A stretch of 64,000 nt of DNA, from contig NZ_JAHHDX010000014.1 of assembly GCF_018619335.1 (NCBI RefSeq), positions 1 through 64,000 on the forward strand, given 5' to 3'. The notes beneath the pieces were generated by a model. That model worked only from the letters and a program-made list of their open reading frames with translations, ran no database searches and was not told the origin of the DNA. Positions 55,232-64,000 of this stretch are shown piece after piece. Source of the stretch: Alteromonas sp. ALT199. Its GTDB lineage: Bacteria; Pseudomonadota; Gammaproteobacteria; Enterobacterales; Alteromonadaceae. Position 1 is the stretch's first letter. The number at the start of each line of letters is the position of its first letter. Both the position numbers and the translations under genes were made by a program.

Positions 55232-55329
55232 TTAACCCAAGTTGTAAAGTGTAAAAATTTGGTGACTGGTTCTTGTGTCTCAATCGGTCGATTACGCTGT
55301 TTTAGTTATCGCAACGCCTCGCGTTGTCT

Positions 55330-55737
55330 TTATTGTTTCGTACCGAAATGAAACATGGCTAGCCCGTGGCTAGCGGTTGTAATCACAAATGCCATGAAAA
55401 TTTCTAATGGCGAGGCGTTTAAGCCTTTAAAAGCAATTACAAATAAAATTATTGTCAGTGCCAGCTTCAATTTAGAGCCTTGGCTAAAACTCCGTGCAAC
55501 AAGGTCATTTTTACTCGCCCCAGCGTAACGAAACGCGAAAGCCATAAAAACACCGTTAGGCAAGATACTGATTAAAGCGCCTGCTGCTGCCGACATGGCG
55601 GAATGACTTCCACCTGCGGCGCCTGCGAGGGCAGAAACGAATAGGGCCGTTACAGCCTGAAAAAGTAGCCCTTTCTTAGCGAGGTCTATCCCGCGTTTTG
55701 CTAACTTGTTCGTCACTTTTACTCGCAGCTTGTTCAC
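55330..55737 (-). CDS. atpI: ATP synthase accessory protein AtpI
   Basis: AtpI is a small membrane protein, involved in c-ring assembly or Mg2+ transport in other bacteria, and is the first gene of the operon. The 135-residue product has four predicted helices with SAAAGALISILPNGVFMAFAF, the conserved turn region. The start is probably GTG at 55737 (135 aa), with GTG at 55716 also possible; no ATG is close. Sequence similarity to E. coli AtpI is weak, as usual for this protein. Confidence 0.88.
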   Translation of the reverse strand: MNKLRVKVTNKLAKRGIDLAKKGLLFQAVTALFVSALAGAAGGSHSAMSAAAGALISILPNGVFMAFAFRYAGASKNDLVARSFSQGSKLKLALTIILFVIAFKGLNASPLEIFMAFVITTASHGLAMFHFGTKQ

Positions 55738-55757
55738 GTCTTACAAAAAGCGTCAGA

Positions 55758-55785
55758 AGTATACTGTTTTACCGACAATTTTCAA
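55758..55785 (-). promoter_or_regulatory. Candidate sigma-70 promoter of the atp operon
   Basis: On the minus strand TTGAAA (55785-55780) and TATACT (55763-55758) are separated by 16 bp, about 20 bp before the atpI GTG. Judged by eye. Confidence 0.45.
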
Positions 55786-55922
55786 CAGTACAACGCTTTT
55801 TGAAAGTTATTCTGAAAATATTCTATTGCTATAACCGGAAAGGAGAGTGTCCGGTGTTAGCACCGAACATCGAGTCAATTGCGGGTAGGCAAAGGCTTTA
55901 TCTCTATTCTATTGATTTTAAC

Positions 55923-56801
55923 TTATTGAATTTTAGAGATAATTCCATCTAATTGTTCAAGGTCACTAAAGCTAATCGTGAGCTTACCTTTGCCTTTCGC
56001 ATTGTGGTCGATGCTCACAGGCGTGCCTAAATTTTCTGAAAGTCGTGTCATAAGGTTTTGTACATCGGGATCAACTTTCTTCTCAGGCTTAGGTTTAACT
56101 GGCTCTAAAAGCTTTTTAACGAGCTTTTCGGTATCGCGTACGGTAAGACCTTTTCCCGATACCACTTGCGCTGTTTCTGATTGAGCTTCACCTTCTAGCG
56201 CTAATAGTGCGCGAGCATGACCCATTTCAATGTCGCCATGCTCAACTAACAGTTTTACGTCGTCGTTTAGATTGTTTAAACGAAGTAGGTTAGTCACGGT
56301 TGTACGAGATTTTCCTACCGCTTCAGCCACCTCTTGATGAGTTAACGCGAATTCGCTCATTAAACGGTCAAGGGCCTGTGCTTCTTCCATCGCGTTTAAA
56401 TCTTCGCGCTGAATGTTTTCGATAAGAGCAATGGCAACAGCTGCTTCATCGGGTACGTTTTTGACTAAGCACGGCACTTCGTCTAGTTGCGCTAATTGTG
56501 AGGCTCGCCAACGACGTTCACCGGCGATAATCTCATAGCGGTGTTCGTCGACTTTTCTCACAACGATAGGCTGAATAATACCTTGCGCGCGAATTGACGA
56601 GGCCAATTCTTCTAATGCCTCAGGCGACATGTCTTTACGAGGCTGATATTTGCCCGGCACTAAGTATTCAATAGGCAGTTTACTTAACTCACCGCTTGAT
56701 GAATTAACCTCGGCGGCATCTTGTTCTTTTTGAGCAGATGATTGGCTGGTTGCAAGTAGCGCATCTAAACCGCGGCCAAGGCCTCTTTTACGTGCTGACA
56801 T
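55923..56801 (-). CDS. parB: Chromosome-partitioning protein ParB
   Basis: ParB binds parS sites near the origin and with ParA moves the new origins apart. The 292-residue protein opens RKRGLGRGLDALL (ParA-stimulating N-terminus). It has the ParB/Spo0J CTP-binding domain with ELASSIRAQGIIQPIVVR and IAGERRWRASQLA, then a helix-turn-helix (FALTHQEVAEAVGKSRTTV). A C-terminal dimer domain ends the protein. GAGGA precedes the ATG. I did not find a parS consensus in this window. Confidence 0.96.
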   Translation of the reverse strand: MSARKRGLGRGLDALLATSQSSAQKEQDAAEVNSSSGELSKLPIEYLVPGKYQPRKDMSPEALEELASSIRAQGIIQPIVVRKVDEHRYEIIAGERRWRASQLAQLDEVPCLVKNVPDEAAVAIALIENIQREDLNAMEEAQALDRLMSEFALTHQEVAEAVGKSRTTVTNLLRLNNLNDDVKLLVEHGDIEMGHARALLALEGEAQSETAQVVSGKGLTVRDTEKLVKKLLEPVKPKPEKKVDPDVQNLMTRLSENLGTPVSIDHNAKGKGKLTISFSDLEQLDGIISKIQ

Positions 56802-56845
56802 AGTGTCCTCTATGGCATGTGCTGATAGTGTTCAGCTTATTGTGT

Positions 56846-57640
56846 TTAACTAGCTTTTGCCTGTTCAGGCGATGTTTTATCCCTTCGACGCAGTATTTCA
56901 CCGGCCAATGCTAGGTAAGCTTTAGCGCCTGTTGACGACTTGTCATAGTACATCGCTGGCGTACCAAAGCTTGGCGCTTCAGCTAGGCGAACGTTACGCG
57001 GAATAACCGTACGATAAACTTGTTCACCAAAATGACGCTTCAATTGTTCTGAAACGTCGTTTGCAAGGCGATTACGCGGGTCGTACATAGTACGCAATAC
57101 CCCTTCAATCTTCAATTCAGGATTCACCACAGACGCTAATTTTTGGATGGTATCCATTAGCGCAGTAAGCCCTTCAAGTGCGTAATATTCGCATTGCATA
57201 GGTACCATTACTGAGTCTGCAGCAGCTAAGGCATTCACCGTTAACTGATTGAGTGAAGGCGGACAGTCGATAAAAACAAAGTCGTAATAATCCATTACTG
57301 GCTTTAATGCGTTGCGAAGACGTACTTCACGGGCAAACATTTCCATCAGCTTAATTTCTGCAGCTGTCACATCACCGTTAGCAGCAATAAGGTCATACTT
57401 ACCACTTGTTGCTTTAACGATAACGTCGTTAATTGGCTTTTCTTCAACCAGCAATTCAAATGCCGTGCATTCGACATCGTATTTATCGACGCCGCTTCCC
57501 ATGGTGGCATTACCCTGTGGATCGAGATCAATTAGCAACACCTTGCGTTTTGTTGCCGCCATTGATGCTGCCACGTTAACTGCAGTTGTAGTTTTACCAA
57601 CACCACCTTTTTGATTCGCGATCGCGATTACCTTAGCCAC
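56846..57640 (-). CDS. parA: Chromosome-partitioning ATPase ParA (Soj)
   Basis: ParA is a deviant Walker ATPase of the MinD/ParA family. It has KGGVGKTT at 11-18 (with the signature first Lys), the LLIDLDPQGNAT switch I and the FVFIDCPPSLNQL Walker B region. It is 264 residues long, within the chromosomal Soj range. The start is GTG with AGGAT upstream. It lies 44 bp before parB and 35 bp after rsmG in the same direction, the classic origin-proximal arrangement. Confidence 0.96.
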   Translation of the reverse strand: MAKVIAIANQKGGVGKTTTAVNVAASMAATKRKVLLIDLDPQGNATMGSGVDKYDVECTAFELLVEEKPINDVIVKATSGKYDLIAANGDVTAAEIKLMEMFAREVRLRNALKPVMDYYDFVFIDCPPSLNQLTVNALAAADSVMVPMQCEYYALEGLTALMDTIQKLASVVNPELKIEGVLRTMYDPRNRLANDVSEQLKRHFGEQVYRTVIPRNVRLAEAPSFGTPAMYYDKSSTGAKAYLALAGEILRRRDKTSPEQAKAS

Positions 57641-57675
57641 GTTAGATCCTGTTCTCGTCTATTTCTATTTTTCGG

Positions 57676-58311
57676 CTATTTCTTTTTTAGCCAAACCAGA
57701 TGTCGTTCGCCTACTAAATTTGGCACAGTGAGGTTTTCCGTTTTACTCACATGGAAGTGACCACTCACTTCTTCTATCTCATCTTGTGGAAACTGACCTT
57801 TAAGCGCCAAAAATTGACCTTCTGAATCTACCAGATGCTGACACCAGTGCAACATATCTTTTAGCGAAGCGAAAGCTCGGCTTAGCACAATGTCGTAAGG
57901 CTTGTCGCCGTTGTGCTCTTCTACGCGGCTTTGCACTGGAGTTACGTTAGTTATTCCAAGCGTATGCACGCACTGCGTCATGAATCGTACCCGTTTACCC
58001 AATGAATCAAGCAACGTGAAAGATTTATCAGGAAACGCGATAGCCAAAGGCATACCTGGAAGACCGGGGCCCGTGCCAACATCAATGATATTGGTACCAT
58101 CGAGAAACGGCACAATAGCTAACGAGTCCAACATGTGTTTCACCATCATTTGCTTAGGATCACGTACGGAAGTGAGGTTATACGCCTTATTCCATTTATC
58201 CATAAGCAGCACATAGTCGACTAACTGCTGCTGTTGCTTTTCACTCAAATCAAGTGAAAGGGCATCAAGTCCAGAAACCAAAATGGTGTGCAATTCTTGC
58301 TGTATCGTCAT
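57676..58311 (-). CDS. rsmG: 16S rRNA (guanine-N7) methyltransferase RsmG (GidB)
   Basis: RsmG methylates G527 of 16S rRNA at N7; its loss gives low-level streptomycin resistance in E. coli. The 211-residue protein has the SAM-binding loop GTGPGLPG at 79-86 and the YNLTSVRDPKQMMVKHMLDS segment of the GidB family. It is separated from mnmG by 316 bp, so may have its own promoter, and heads the rsmG-parA-parB unit. Confidence 0.96.
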   Translation of the reverse strand: MTIQQELHTILVSGLDALSLDLSEKQQQQLVDYVLLMDKWNKAYNLTSVRDPKQMMVKHMLDSLAIVPFLDGTNIIDVGTGPGLPGMPLAIAFPDKSFTLLDSLGKRVRFMTQCVHTLGITNVTPVQSRVEEHNGDKPYDIVLSRAFASLKDMLHWCQHLVDSEGQFLALKGQFPQDEIEEVSGHFHVSKTENLTVPNLVGERHLVWLKKK

Positions 58312-58627
58312 TGAAAAATCTGTCTGTTCGCGTTGAAGTCTTTAGCTTAACTTAGTCTTTAACATAAACATTAGCGGCGAACCGCAATTTGTTTTATGCA
58401 TTTGTCACACTTTTACCATCGTCAATCGATGTGACTTTTTTACGTACAAATCAAATGTACTTAAAGTAAAAGCCGCACGACGCTAGTAAATGGGAACAAT
58501 AGAACGGTATGAAAAGCACCTAGTTCTTCTAGTTTTCGCATAGTTTAGGCAATTGTGACTAGCATAATACGCGAATAAACAGGAAAAACTAAGCGCTGTG
58601 AGTAGCCTGATGAATCAAGCGCGTGTT
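58312..58627. other. Intergenic region between rsmG and mnmG
   Basis: This 316-bp gap contains an inverted repeat, GTCACA (58404-58409) with TGTGAC (58430-58435), with an inner CATCG/CGATG pair, and T-rich sequence beyond it on the plus strand. It probably holds the mnmG end and the rsmG promoter. I see no gene. Confidence 0.45.
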
Positions 58628-60529
58628 TTACGCACTAATTTTATCTTGCTTGCGTAACATTCCGTGTTTTTTAAGGTAGACCAACAGCAATGAAATGGCC
58701 GCAGGTGTAATACCAGAAATACGCGACGCCTTACCGATCGTTTCGGGTCTAGTTTCCGTTAATTTAGCCACGACCTCATTGGACAGGCCAGAGATCTTGC
58801 TGAAATCCATATCAACGGGTAGCAAAGTATTTTCGTGTCGCTGTGTTTTGGCGATTTCATCCATTTGACGGGCAATATACCCCGCATATTTAATTTGAAT
58901 TTCTACCTGCTCTGCCGCTATCGGATCTTCAAGACCCGGACCTACGCTCTCAATTTCCATTAACTGACTGTAGGTCATTTCAGGTCGGCGTATCAGTTCT
59001 TCAAGAGAATGCTCGCGACTCACCGGATTTTTTAACATGGGATTGAGTTCAGGTGTAGCTGCGTGATCAGGATGAATCCACTGTCCGCGCAAGCGCTGTA
59101 ATTCACTTTCAACCGCTTCCATCTTGTCGTTGTACTTCGCCCAGCGTGCATCATCAACAAGACCAATTTCGCGGCCCTTTGCAGTTAAACGACTATCAGC
59201 ATTATCTTCACGAAGCAGTAGTCTGTATTCAGCACGGCTTGTGAACATGCGGTATGGCTCTTTCGTACCCATTGTCGCTAAATCGTCGATAAGTACGCCC
59301 ATGTACGCTTGATCGCGGCGTAAAGTTAGCGGATCTTTCTCTTGAACTTGTAACGCCGCGTTCGCGCCCGCTACTAAGCCTTGTGCGCCCGCTTCTTCAT
59401 AGCCAGTAGTACCGTTGATTTGCCCTGCAAAGAACAAACCTTGAATAAATTTAGTTTCTAGCGTTTGTTTCAAATCCCTTGGATCAAAGAAGTCGTACTC
59501 AATGGCATAACCTGGGCGAACAATATGCGCATTTTCAAAACCTTTGATCGAGCGAACAAGATTCATTTGCACGTCAAAAGGCAAACTAGTTGAAATACCG
59601 TTTGGATAAACTTCAATGCTGTTTAAGCCTTCTGGCTCAACAAAAATTTGATGTGAATTCTTGTCAGCAAAACGGGTGATCTTATCTTCAATACTTGGGC
59701 AGTAACGCGGGCCAATACCCTCAATTACGCCGGTGAACATTGGTGAGCGATCTAAACCACCGCGAATGATATCGTGAGTTTTCTCATTGGTATGTGTGAT
59801 ATAACACGGGATCTGCGTAGGGTGCATGGCTCTATCACCCATAAACGAAAATACCGGCGTTGGATTATCGCCAGGTTGAGGTTGCATCACAGAAAAGTCT
59901 AGCGAACGTGCATCAAGTCTTGCTGGCGTTCCTGTTTTTAAGCGCTCTACGCGAAACGGCAACGCGCGTAGTCTATCTGCTAGTGCTATAGACGGTGGAT
60001 CGCCCGCTCGACCGCCGCGATAGTTCTCAAGACCAATGTGAATGGTGCCGCCAAGGAAGGTCCCTACTGTGAGCACGACTGACTTAGCTTTAAACTTCAG
60101 CCCCATTTGAGTAACAACACCGCAAACTCGATCGTTTTCAACAATCAGATCATCAACGCTTTGTTGAAACAGCGTTAGATTTTCCTGATTTTCAACAATG
60201 TCTCGAATAGCGTTTTTATAAAGCGTTCTATCAGCTTGTGCACGTGTTGCACGTACTGCTGGACCTTTTGAAGAGTTCAATGTTCTAAATTGAATTCCAC
60301 CTTTATCGATAGCGAGCGCCATTGCGCCACCTAACGCATCAATTTCTTTGACAAGATGTCCTTTACCGATCCCACCAATTGCTGGGTTACAGGACATCTG
60401 ACCGATCGTTTCAATGTTGTGAGTAAGCAAAAGCGTATTTGCACCCATGCGAGCAGCTGCAAGTGCCGCCTCTGTACCTGCATGTCCACCACCAACAACG
60501 ATGACATCAAATGCTTCAGCATAAAACAT
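58628..60529 (-). CDS. mnmG: tRNA uridine-5-carboxymethylaminomethyl modification enzyme MnmG (GidA)
   Basis: MnmG, with MnmE, installs the cmnm5 group on U34 of several tRNAs. The 633-residue protein has the N-terminal FAD-binding motif [12 protein letters not shown] (11-22), [17 protein letters not shown] and [13 protein letters not shown], and a C-terminal helical tRNA/MnmE-binding region. It lies directly beside the replication origin, transcribed away from it, as in E. coli. Its partner mnmE is on the other side of the origin. Confidence 0.98.
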   Translation of the reverse strand: MFYAEAFDVIVVGGGHAGTEAALAAARMGANTLLLTHNIETIGQMSCNPAIGGIGKGHLVKEIDALGGAMALAIDKGGIQFRTLNSSKGPAVRATRAQADRTLYKNAIRDIVENQENLTLFQQSVDDLIVENDRVCGVVTQMGLKFKAKSVVLTVGTFLGGTIHIGLENYRGGRAGDPPSIALADRLRALPFRVERLKTGTPARLDARSLDFSVMQPQPGDNPTPVFSFMGDRAMHPTQIPCYITHTNEKTHDIIRGGLDRSPMFTGVIEGIGPRYCPSIEDKITRFADKNSHQIFVEPEGLNSIEVYPNGISTSLPFDVQMNLVRSIKGFENAHIVRPGYAIEYDFFDPRDLKQTLETKFIQGLFFAGQINGTTGYEEAGAQGLVAGANAALQVQEKDPLTLRRDQAYMGVLIDDLATMGTKEPYRMFTSRAEYRLLLREDNADSRLTAKGREIGLVDDARWAKYNDKMEAVESELQRLRGQWIHPDHAATPELNPMLKNPVSREHSLEELIRRPEMTYSQLMEIESVGPGLEDPIAAEQVEIQIKYAGYIARQMDEIAKTQRHENTLLPVDMDFSKISGLSNEVVAKLTETRPETIGKASRISGITPAAISLLLVYLKKHGMLRKQDKISA

Positions 60530-60689
60530 GGTTGAACCTCACTAATAACTTACGATAAGCCGATTGAAAACTAAATTTTCTCGTGCACAGTCTACGAAAA
60601 AAGGGCGCGTATTTTATCTGACTTATTGGATAAAGAAAATGATTAAATTTTCTTCAAAACCTGTTTTTGAAAAGGTGTGATCGAATAAT

Positions 60690-60738
60690 AAGATCTTAAG
60701 ATCTCTTTTAGATCTGTTTATTTTTACTTTTATTAGGA
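60690..60738. other. DNA-unwinding element with 13-mer-like repeats
   Basis: GATC-headed AT-rich repeats lie at 60692, 60700 and 60711. GATCTGTTTATTT (60711-60723) matches the E. coli left 13-mer at 12 of 13 positions, and GATCTCTTTTAG resembles the right 13-mer. It ends in ATTAGGATC, as in E. coli oriC. Confidence 0.8.
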
Positions 60739-60749
60739 TCATCAAGATC

Positions 60750-60972
60750 TGTGGGTAACCGATCAAAGGACATAAAGATCATCAAGTTACGCGATCAATA
60801 ACATTGGGACACCCCGATCCATAACCCTACTTCAAACTTGTGTATAAATAGCCTTTTTATCCACACCCCAATTTGTTTGAAAAGTTATTCTTTTTTCGAT
60901 CAAAGCTTATACACAGTGGTTTGTAGGATCCTATCCACAGGGGTGATCAAGATGTGATCCAGCTGGGGATAA
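60750..60972. other. DnaA box cluster
   Basis: Perfect TTATNCACA boxes: TGTGTATAA at 60839 (reverse), TTATCCACA at 60857 and TTATACACA at 60907. One-mismatch boxes: TGTGGGTAA at 60750 (in the position of E. coli R1), CTATCCACA at 60931 and TGGGGATAA at 60964. GATC sites are interspersed throughout. Confidence 0.9.
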
Positions 60973-61418
60973 AATGTTTGCTATTTATGTATTGTGATCA
61001 AAAGATCGTGTAGTCACGCGCGCTATAGCGTGATCACACTGTGGAGGAGATCTTTCCCAAAACCTGTGATTAGATCGCCCGATCGCACTTATGCGAACCT
61101 TTAAAAAAGTGCATGCTTTTATGAACGACAATAATATTTTTTCTAAAATAACCCATTTTTCAAGATAGAACCGTCAACACTGAGCAAAATATAGTCACAA
61201 TTATAATGAAGATGCGAGAAAACAGGAAAGGTCATTGTAAAGATTAAAGGGATCGATGTGTGTTCCTATGGATTGGAACACCGTCATTTTGGTTGAGCGG
61301 GTGATCAACAGATTAATTGATCCGTTCCCAATTAGCACAAACTGAGAAGGGGATAAGCGTTTGCAAAGGATAAAACTAGGAAGAGATCAGATATCGGAAT
61401 AAACGCAACCAGGTGCTG

Positions 61419-62246
61419 TTAGCGCACCTGGTTAGGTTGATAGCGTGGCTGTGCAACAGAACTTTGCATATCCTCTTGTTCGATAGTTAGGCCTTCACGG
61501 CGGCTTGGGCCTTGGAATCGAACCTTATAGGTATCGTATTCTTTAATCGACTCAAAACAATAGCGACCAAGGGCATTTTCAAGTTCGGCTAAGTTGTGAT
61601 TAGTGATTAAGATACAGTTTTTCTTGTTCACTAAGCGCTGTCTGAGTAAGTTCCCAAACCAGCTCTGTGCGTTTTTCTTAAGTGCCGACTCGTTCACACA
61701 GACCTCATCTAAAATAAGCAAATCTACGTCTAAAAGCTCTTGGTTTATTTCTCTGAAACGCTGACTAGCGTTATCGGTAGCAGAGAAATCAAAAGAAAAG
61801 TTGCGCATTTCGAGCAGAGTCGAGAGTTGGCGGTACAGTACAGAGATCTCGTATTGCTCGATAAGTTGATGGGCGATAGCACCTGCAATATGAGATTTAC
61901 CGCGACCGTAATCACCGTAAAAAATCATCATATGAGAGCCGCTTTGGCGCCACGCTGGATCATCATGAGCAGCAATAAACGACTGTGCGATAGAAACAGC
62001 TTCAATGACATCGTCACTGTCTTCCACTAAGTTGGCAAACGTCCACTTTGGATTTAAGTCAGAACGGCCATGGATAGCTTCTACACGCGCTTTCTTACTA
62101 CGCTGCTGTAGTTGTGACACTTCCTCGTTAGCTTTCGCTTCATACTGCTTGCGCAGCGTTTTGTAGTCGATGTATTCCCCATTGGGATCGACATCTTTTT
62201 TAAGCGCTTTAGCAAGATTAGCAATTTTGTCAGTTATACGATCCAT
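61419..62246 (-). CDS. DnaC-like helicase-loader ATPase
   Basis: This is a 275-residue AAA+ ATPase resembling DnaC, which loads the replicative helicase DnaB at the origin. The N-terminal part (about 1-70) is helical and basic. The ATPase core has Walker A GDYGRGKS (111-118), Walker B LLILDE (176-181) and an ILITNHN sensor I region, followed by RYCFESIKEY. The C-terminal tail is Gln-rich. It lies right beside oriC, 7 bp after the dnaT-like gene. In E. coli dnaTC is far from oriC, so this location is unusual compared with that model. Confidence 0.87.
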   Translation of the reverse strand: MDRITDKIANLAKALKKDVDPNGEYIDYKTLRKQYEAKANEEVSQLQQRSKKARVEAIHGRSDLNPKWTFANLVEDSDDVIEAVSIAQSFIAAHDDPAWRQSGSHMMIFYGDYGRGKSHIAGAIAHQLIEQYEISVLYRQLSTLLEMRNFSFDFSATDNASQRFREINQELLDVDLLILDEVCVNESALKKNAQSWFGNLLRQRLVNKKNCILITNHNLAELENALGRYCFESIKEYDTYKVRFQGPSRREGLTIEQEDMQSSVAQPRYQPNQVR

Positions 62247-62252
62247 AATGAG

Positions 62253-62921
62253 TTAACTCTTCTTTGTTGCGGCATACTTTTCAACCAGCTTTCTAGCATT
62301 ATCATCTGCTTCAATGCCGGCTGCAACTTTCACTTGCTGCGTTCCCACCACTTTTGTCGGAGCATAGCCTGAAGCCAAGCGCTTTCGCTTAATATTGTTG
62401 GCAAATTTTTGTGTCCATTGAAACTCACTAAACACAGAACTTGGTCTTCCCAACCAGTAGGCGATGAATTCACCCACCTCATTGTCATCAAATGTTTTAT
62501 CGATAATACCAAGCAACGACGCCATCTCTTCAAACAGCGCATTATTAGGCGTCCAATTTGGGCTCATGGCACTATGACGAGCATGGAGTTGTTCGAAGTC
62601 TGATTGAGGTTCACTTATAAGTGGAAGAAGTAAGGCTTTGCCGTTGATCGTGTGATCAAGGTCTAGCTCAAGGGGCAGGGCGACTAACCCTACTTGTTCA
62701 AGCTGTCTTATTAAACTGTTGATCTGACGGCCACGCTGATAAGGCTCTTCTTTGCTGTCGCCGTTTAGCAAATTCAATAACTTCTTGTAATCAATAGGCG
62801 CAGACGAAGTGGTCGCTGAATTAGCTCCTGTGCGCAGCCCAAGTAAATAGAGCACTCTACAATCATTTGAAAGAGGAGATTGTAATGCAGCCAGTTCAGC
62901 TTGGGTAAGGATGCTGTTCAT
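62253..62921 (-). CDS. DnaT-like primosomal protein
   Basis: This 222-residue protein has a C-terminal domain (about 120-181) with SPNWTPNNALFEEMASLLGI, GEFIAYWLGRPSSVFSEFQW and KFANNIKRKR that matches the ssDNA-binding domain of DnaT. The N-terminal half looks like a winged-helix domain. DnaT helps pass DnaB-DnaC onto PriA/PriB-bound DNA during restart. It lies 6 bp before the dnaC-like gene, so the two form a dnaT-dnaC operon beside oriC. Confidence 0.82.
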   Translation of the reverse strand: MNSILTQAELAALQSPLSNDCRVLYLLGLRTGANSATTSSAPIDYKKLLNLLNGDSKEEPYQRGRQINSLIRQLEQVGLVALPLELDLDHTINGKALLLPLISEPQSDFEQLHARHSAMSPNWTPNNALFEEMASLLGIIDKTFDDNEVGEFIAYWLGRPSSVFSEFQWTQKFANNIKRKRLASGYAPTKVVGTQQVKVAAGIEADDNARKLVEKYAATKKS

Positions 62922-62948
62922 AGCGTAATGTCCACATTGAAGGTGTAA

Positions 62949-63386
62949 TTAAGCATTTGCCAGCTTTTCTTCAAACCATTCTACTGCAGCATCTTCGGGA
63001 ATTGGATGTTCAAGGACATCAATGTATAGGGCATCGGTTATTAATGTTCCACCAGCCTTTGCTATGTGTTTTTCCATTTCTTTGGCACCGAAACAAAAGG
63101 TGTCGTAACTGGTGTCGCCCAGACCAATAACGTAGGCGTTAACTGTGCTTAAGTCAGCACTTTCTAGCTGTTTTGCAAACGGTTGGATATTGTCAGGTAG
63201 TTCACCTGCACCATGGGTAGACGTACAAACGATCCACGTTGAGTCTGTATTGATCTCTTCTAAACTCGGTTCAGCATGAATAGTGTAGGTGTGCCCACTT
63301 GCATCAAGTTTTTCTGCAATGGCATCCGCCACGTATTCGGCCGCACCTAACATGGTGCCGACAATTATTTCAAAGTGCTTGCTCAT
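62949..63386 (-). CDS. mioC: Flavodoxin-like protein MioC
   Basis: MioC is a small FMN-binding flavodoxin that supports biotin synthase in E. coli. The 145-residue protein (E. coli 147) has STHGAGELPDN as its second FMN loop and GLGDTSYDTFCFGAKEME in the third. Its position next to the origin is as in E. coli, where mioC transcription runs into oriC. Here dnaT- and dnaC-like genes lie between mioC and oriC. Confidence 0.93.
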   Translation of the reverse strand: MSKHFEIIVGTMLGAAEYVADAIAEKLDASGHTYTIHAEPSLEEINTDSTWIVCTSTHGAGELPDNIQPFAKQLESADLSTVNAYVIGLGDTSYDTFCFGAKEMEKHIAKAGGTLITDALYIDVLEHPIPEDAAVEWFEEKLANA

Positions 63387-63483
63387 TAATGGGTTACTTC
63401 TCTATTTACGATTATCGTCTTAACGCAAGTAAGTCTTATCTGTTAGGTTATTCACCATCTTACTTGTAACTTTATTGATTACG

Positions 63484-64000
63484 CTACTTGCCGATACAGA
63501 ACGATGAAAAAATCTTGCCAAGCAGATCGTCGGATGTGAACTCACCGGTTATCTCACATAGCGCCTGATGCGCCAAGCGTAATTCTTCAGCAAGTAATTC
63601 ACCGGCCATGGCGTCATGTAGCTGCTGTTCACCTGTGCTTACATAGCTGTAAGCTTGATCAAGTGCATCTATGTGTCGTCTACGCGCAATAAACTGGCCT
63701 TCAGTCGTCGTGTCAAAGCCCATTGTTTTTGCTAAATGCGCTTTTAGTGTATCAACGCCGCTACCTTCTTTGGCAGATAAGTTGATAACCGAGATATCGC
63801 CTTGTTCTGTTGCAACCGAGCTTTGTCCAATATCTAAGGTACTCAAGTCTGCTTTATTGCGCACCACTGTAACCGGGATCCCTTGTGGCAATCGCGCCAT
63901 AAACTCTGGCCAAATTTCATAAGGGTCGATAACTGACGTAGCGGTAGAGTCCACAACAAACAACACATGGTCAGCTTCGTTAATAGCTTGCCACGCACGC
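63484..64000 (-). CDS. mnmE: tRNA modification GTPase MnmE, 3' part
   Basis: This is the 3' end of the mnmE gene; the frame runs past the window edge (residues ...[12 protein letters not shown]... continue upstream of the last Met). It contains the G4 motif VRNKADL, the helical C-terminal domain and the final CIGK motif whose Cys binds the tRNA-modification intermediate. MnmE works with MnmG, on the other side of the origin. Confidence 0.95.
   Translation of the reverse strand, partial: RAWQAINEADHVLFVVDSTATSVIDPYEIWPEFMARLPQGIPVTVVRNKADLSTLDIGQSSVATEQGDISVINLSAKEGSGVDTLKAHLAKTMGFDTTTEGQFIARRRHIDALDQAYSYVSTGEQQLHDAMAGELLAEELRLAHQALCEITGEFTSDDLLGKIFSSFCIGK

Larger units (their letters stand above)
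60530..61418. other. Chromosomal replication origin, oriC
   Basis: This 889-bp gap has the hallmarks of an E. coli-type oriC. It holds 24 GATC sites between 60679 and 61388, 20 of them in the first 406 bp; chance would give about one per 256 bp. It has perfect DnaA boxes at 60839-60847 (reverse), 60857-60865 and 60907-60915, further one-mismatch boxes, and a GATC-headed 13-mer region next to mnmG. The flanking order mioC, oriC, mnmG, rsmG, atp matches E. coli, with the par genes inserted. Genes on the left point away from it. The right-hand part (61090-61418) has fewer sites and may be the promoter area of the dnaC-like unit. Confidence 0.95.

Noticed and set aside
57640..60529. parS site near parAB
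   Set aside because: No sequence close to TGTTTCACGTGAAACA was found in this region or elsewhere in the window.
63484..63966. A short protein starting at the Met at 63966
   Set aside because: The same frame continues in mnmE-like sequence to the window edge, so this is an internal Met of a longer gene.

Overview
The window looks like part of the main chromosome of a marine gammaproteobacterium, most likely an Alteromonas or close relative. This is inferred from remembered protein similarity (IlvC, PyrE, MioC and AtpE are close to E. coli), moderate GC content, many TonB/β-glucoside functions, and the gene order around the replication origin. No database search was run.

Layout. 1-3.1 kb: ilvC and a Bcr/CflA-type drug exporter. 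3.2-11.2 kb: a secreted S9 peptidase, then the outer-membrane assembly pair tamA-tamB. 11.2-12.8 kb: an ECF sigma factor with an overlapping membrane partner, and a divergent small PspB-like protein. 12.8-16.4 kb: a DMT exporter, a 2-hydroxyacid dehydrogenase, a thioesterase and proB. 16.6-28.6 kb: an M1 peptidase with a DUF6702 partner, a COQ8-like ABC1 kinase, small DUF proteins, a DUF3014/DUF1285 pair, a secreted amidohydrolase, a YqaA-type protein and a probable Fur-controlled pair of unknown genes. 28.7-31.5 kb: rph-pyrE-tusA divergent from yicC.

31.6-43.3 kb is an accessory region. It holds a remnant of a DUF4143 ATPase gene, then a β-glucoside utilisation locus. On the minus strand lie a TonB-dependent receptor and two tryptophan-halogenase-family flavoproteins, one of them broken by a single-base frameshift. 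On the plus strand lie a cytoplasmic GH1 β-glucosidase, a GPH-type sugar:cation symporter and a LacI-type regulator. The divergent promoter region carries two copies of a perfect LacI-type palindrome. The inferred scheme is uptake across the outer membrane by the receptor, import by the symporter, hydrolysis by GH1 and local repression by the LacI protein.

43.4-48.4 kb: an OmpA-like lipoprotein, an HD-GYP protein, an alkyltransferase-like protein, a DTW protein, a GST and an unknown membrane protein. 48.6-64 kb is the origin region: atpIBEFHAGDC, parB-parA, rsmG, mnmG, then an 889-bp gap with the features of oriC (24 GATC sites, DnaA boxes, an E. coli-like 13-mer region), followed by dnaC-like, dnaT-like, mioC and the 3' part of mnmE. 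All genes between the origin and atpC point away from oriC.

No tRNA, rRNA, CRISPR array or intact insertion sequence was recognised.
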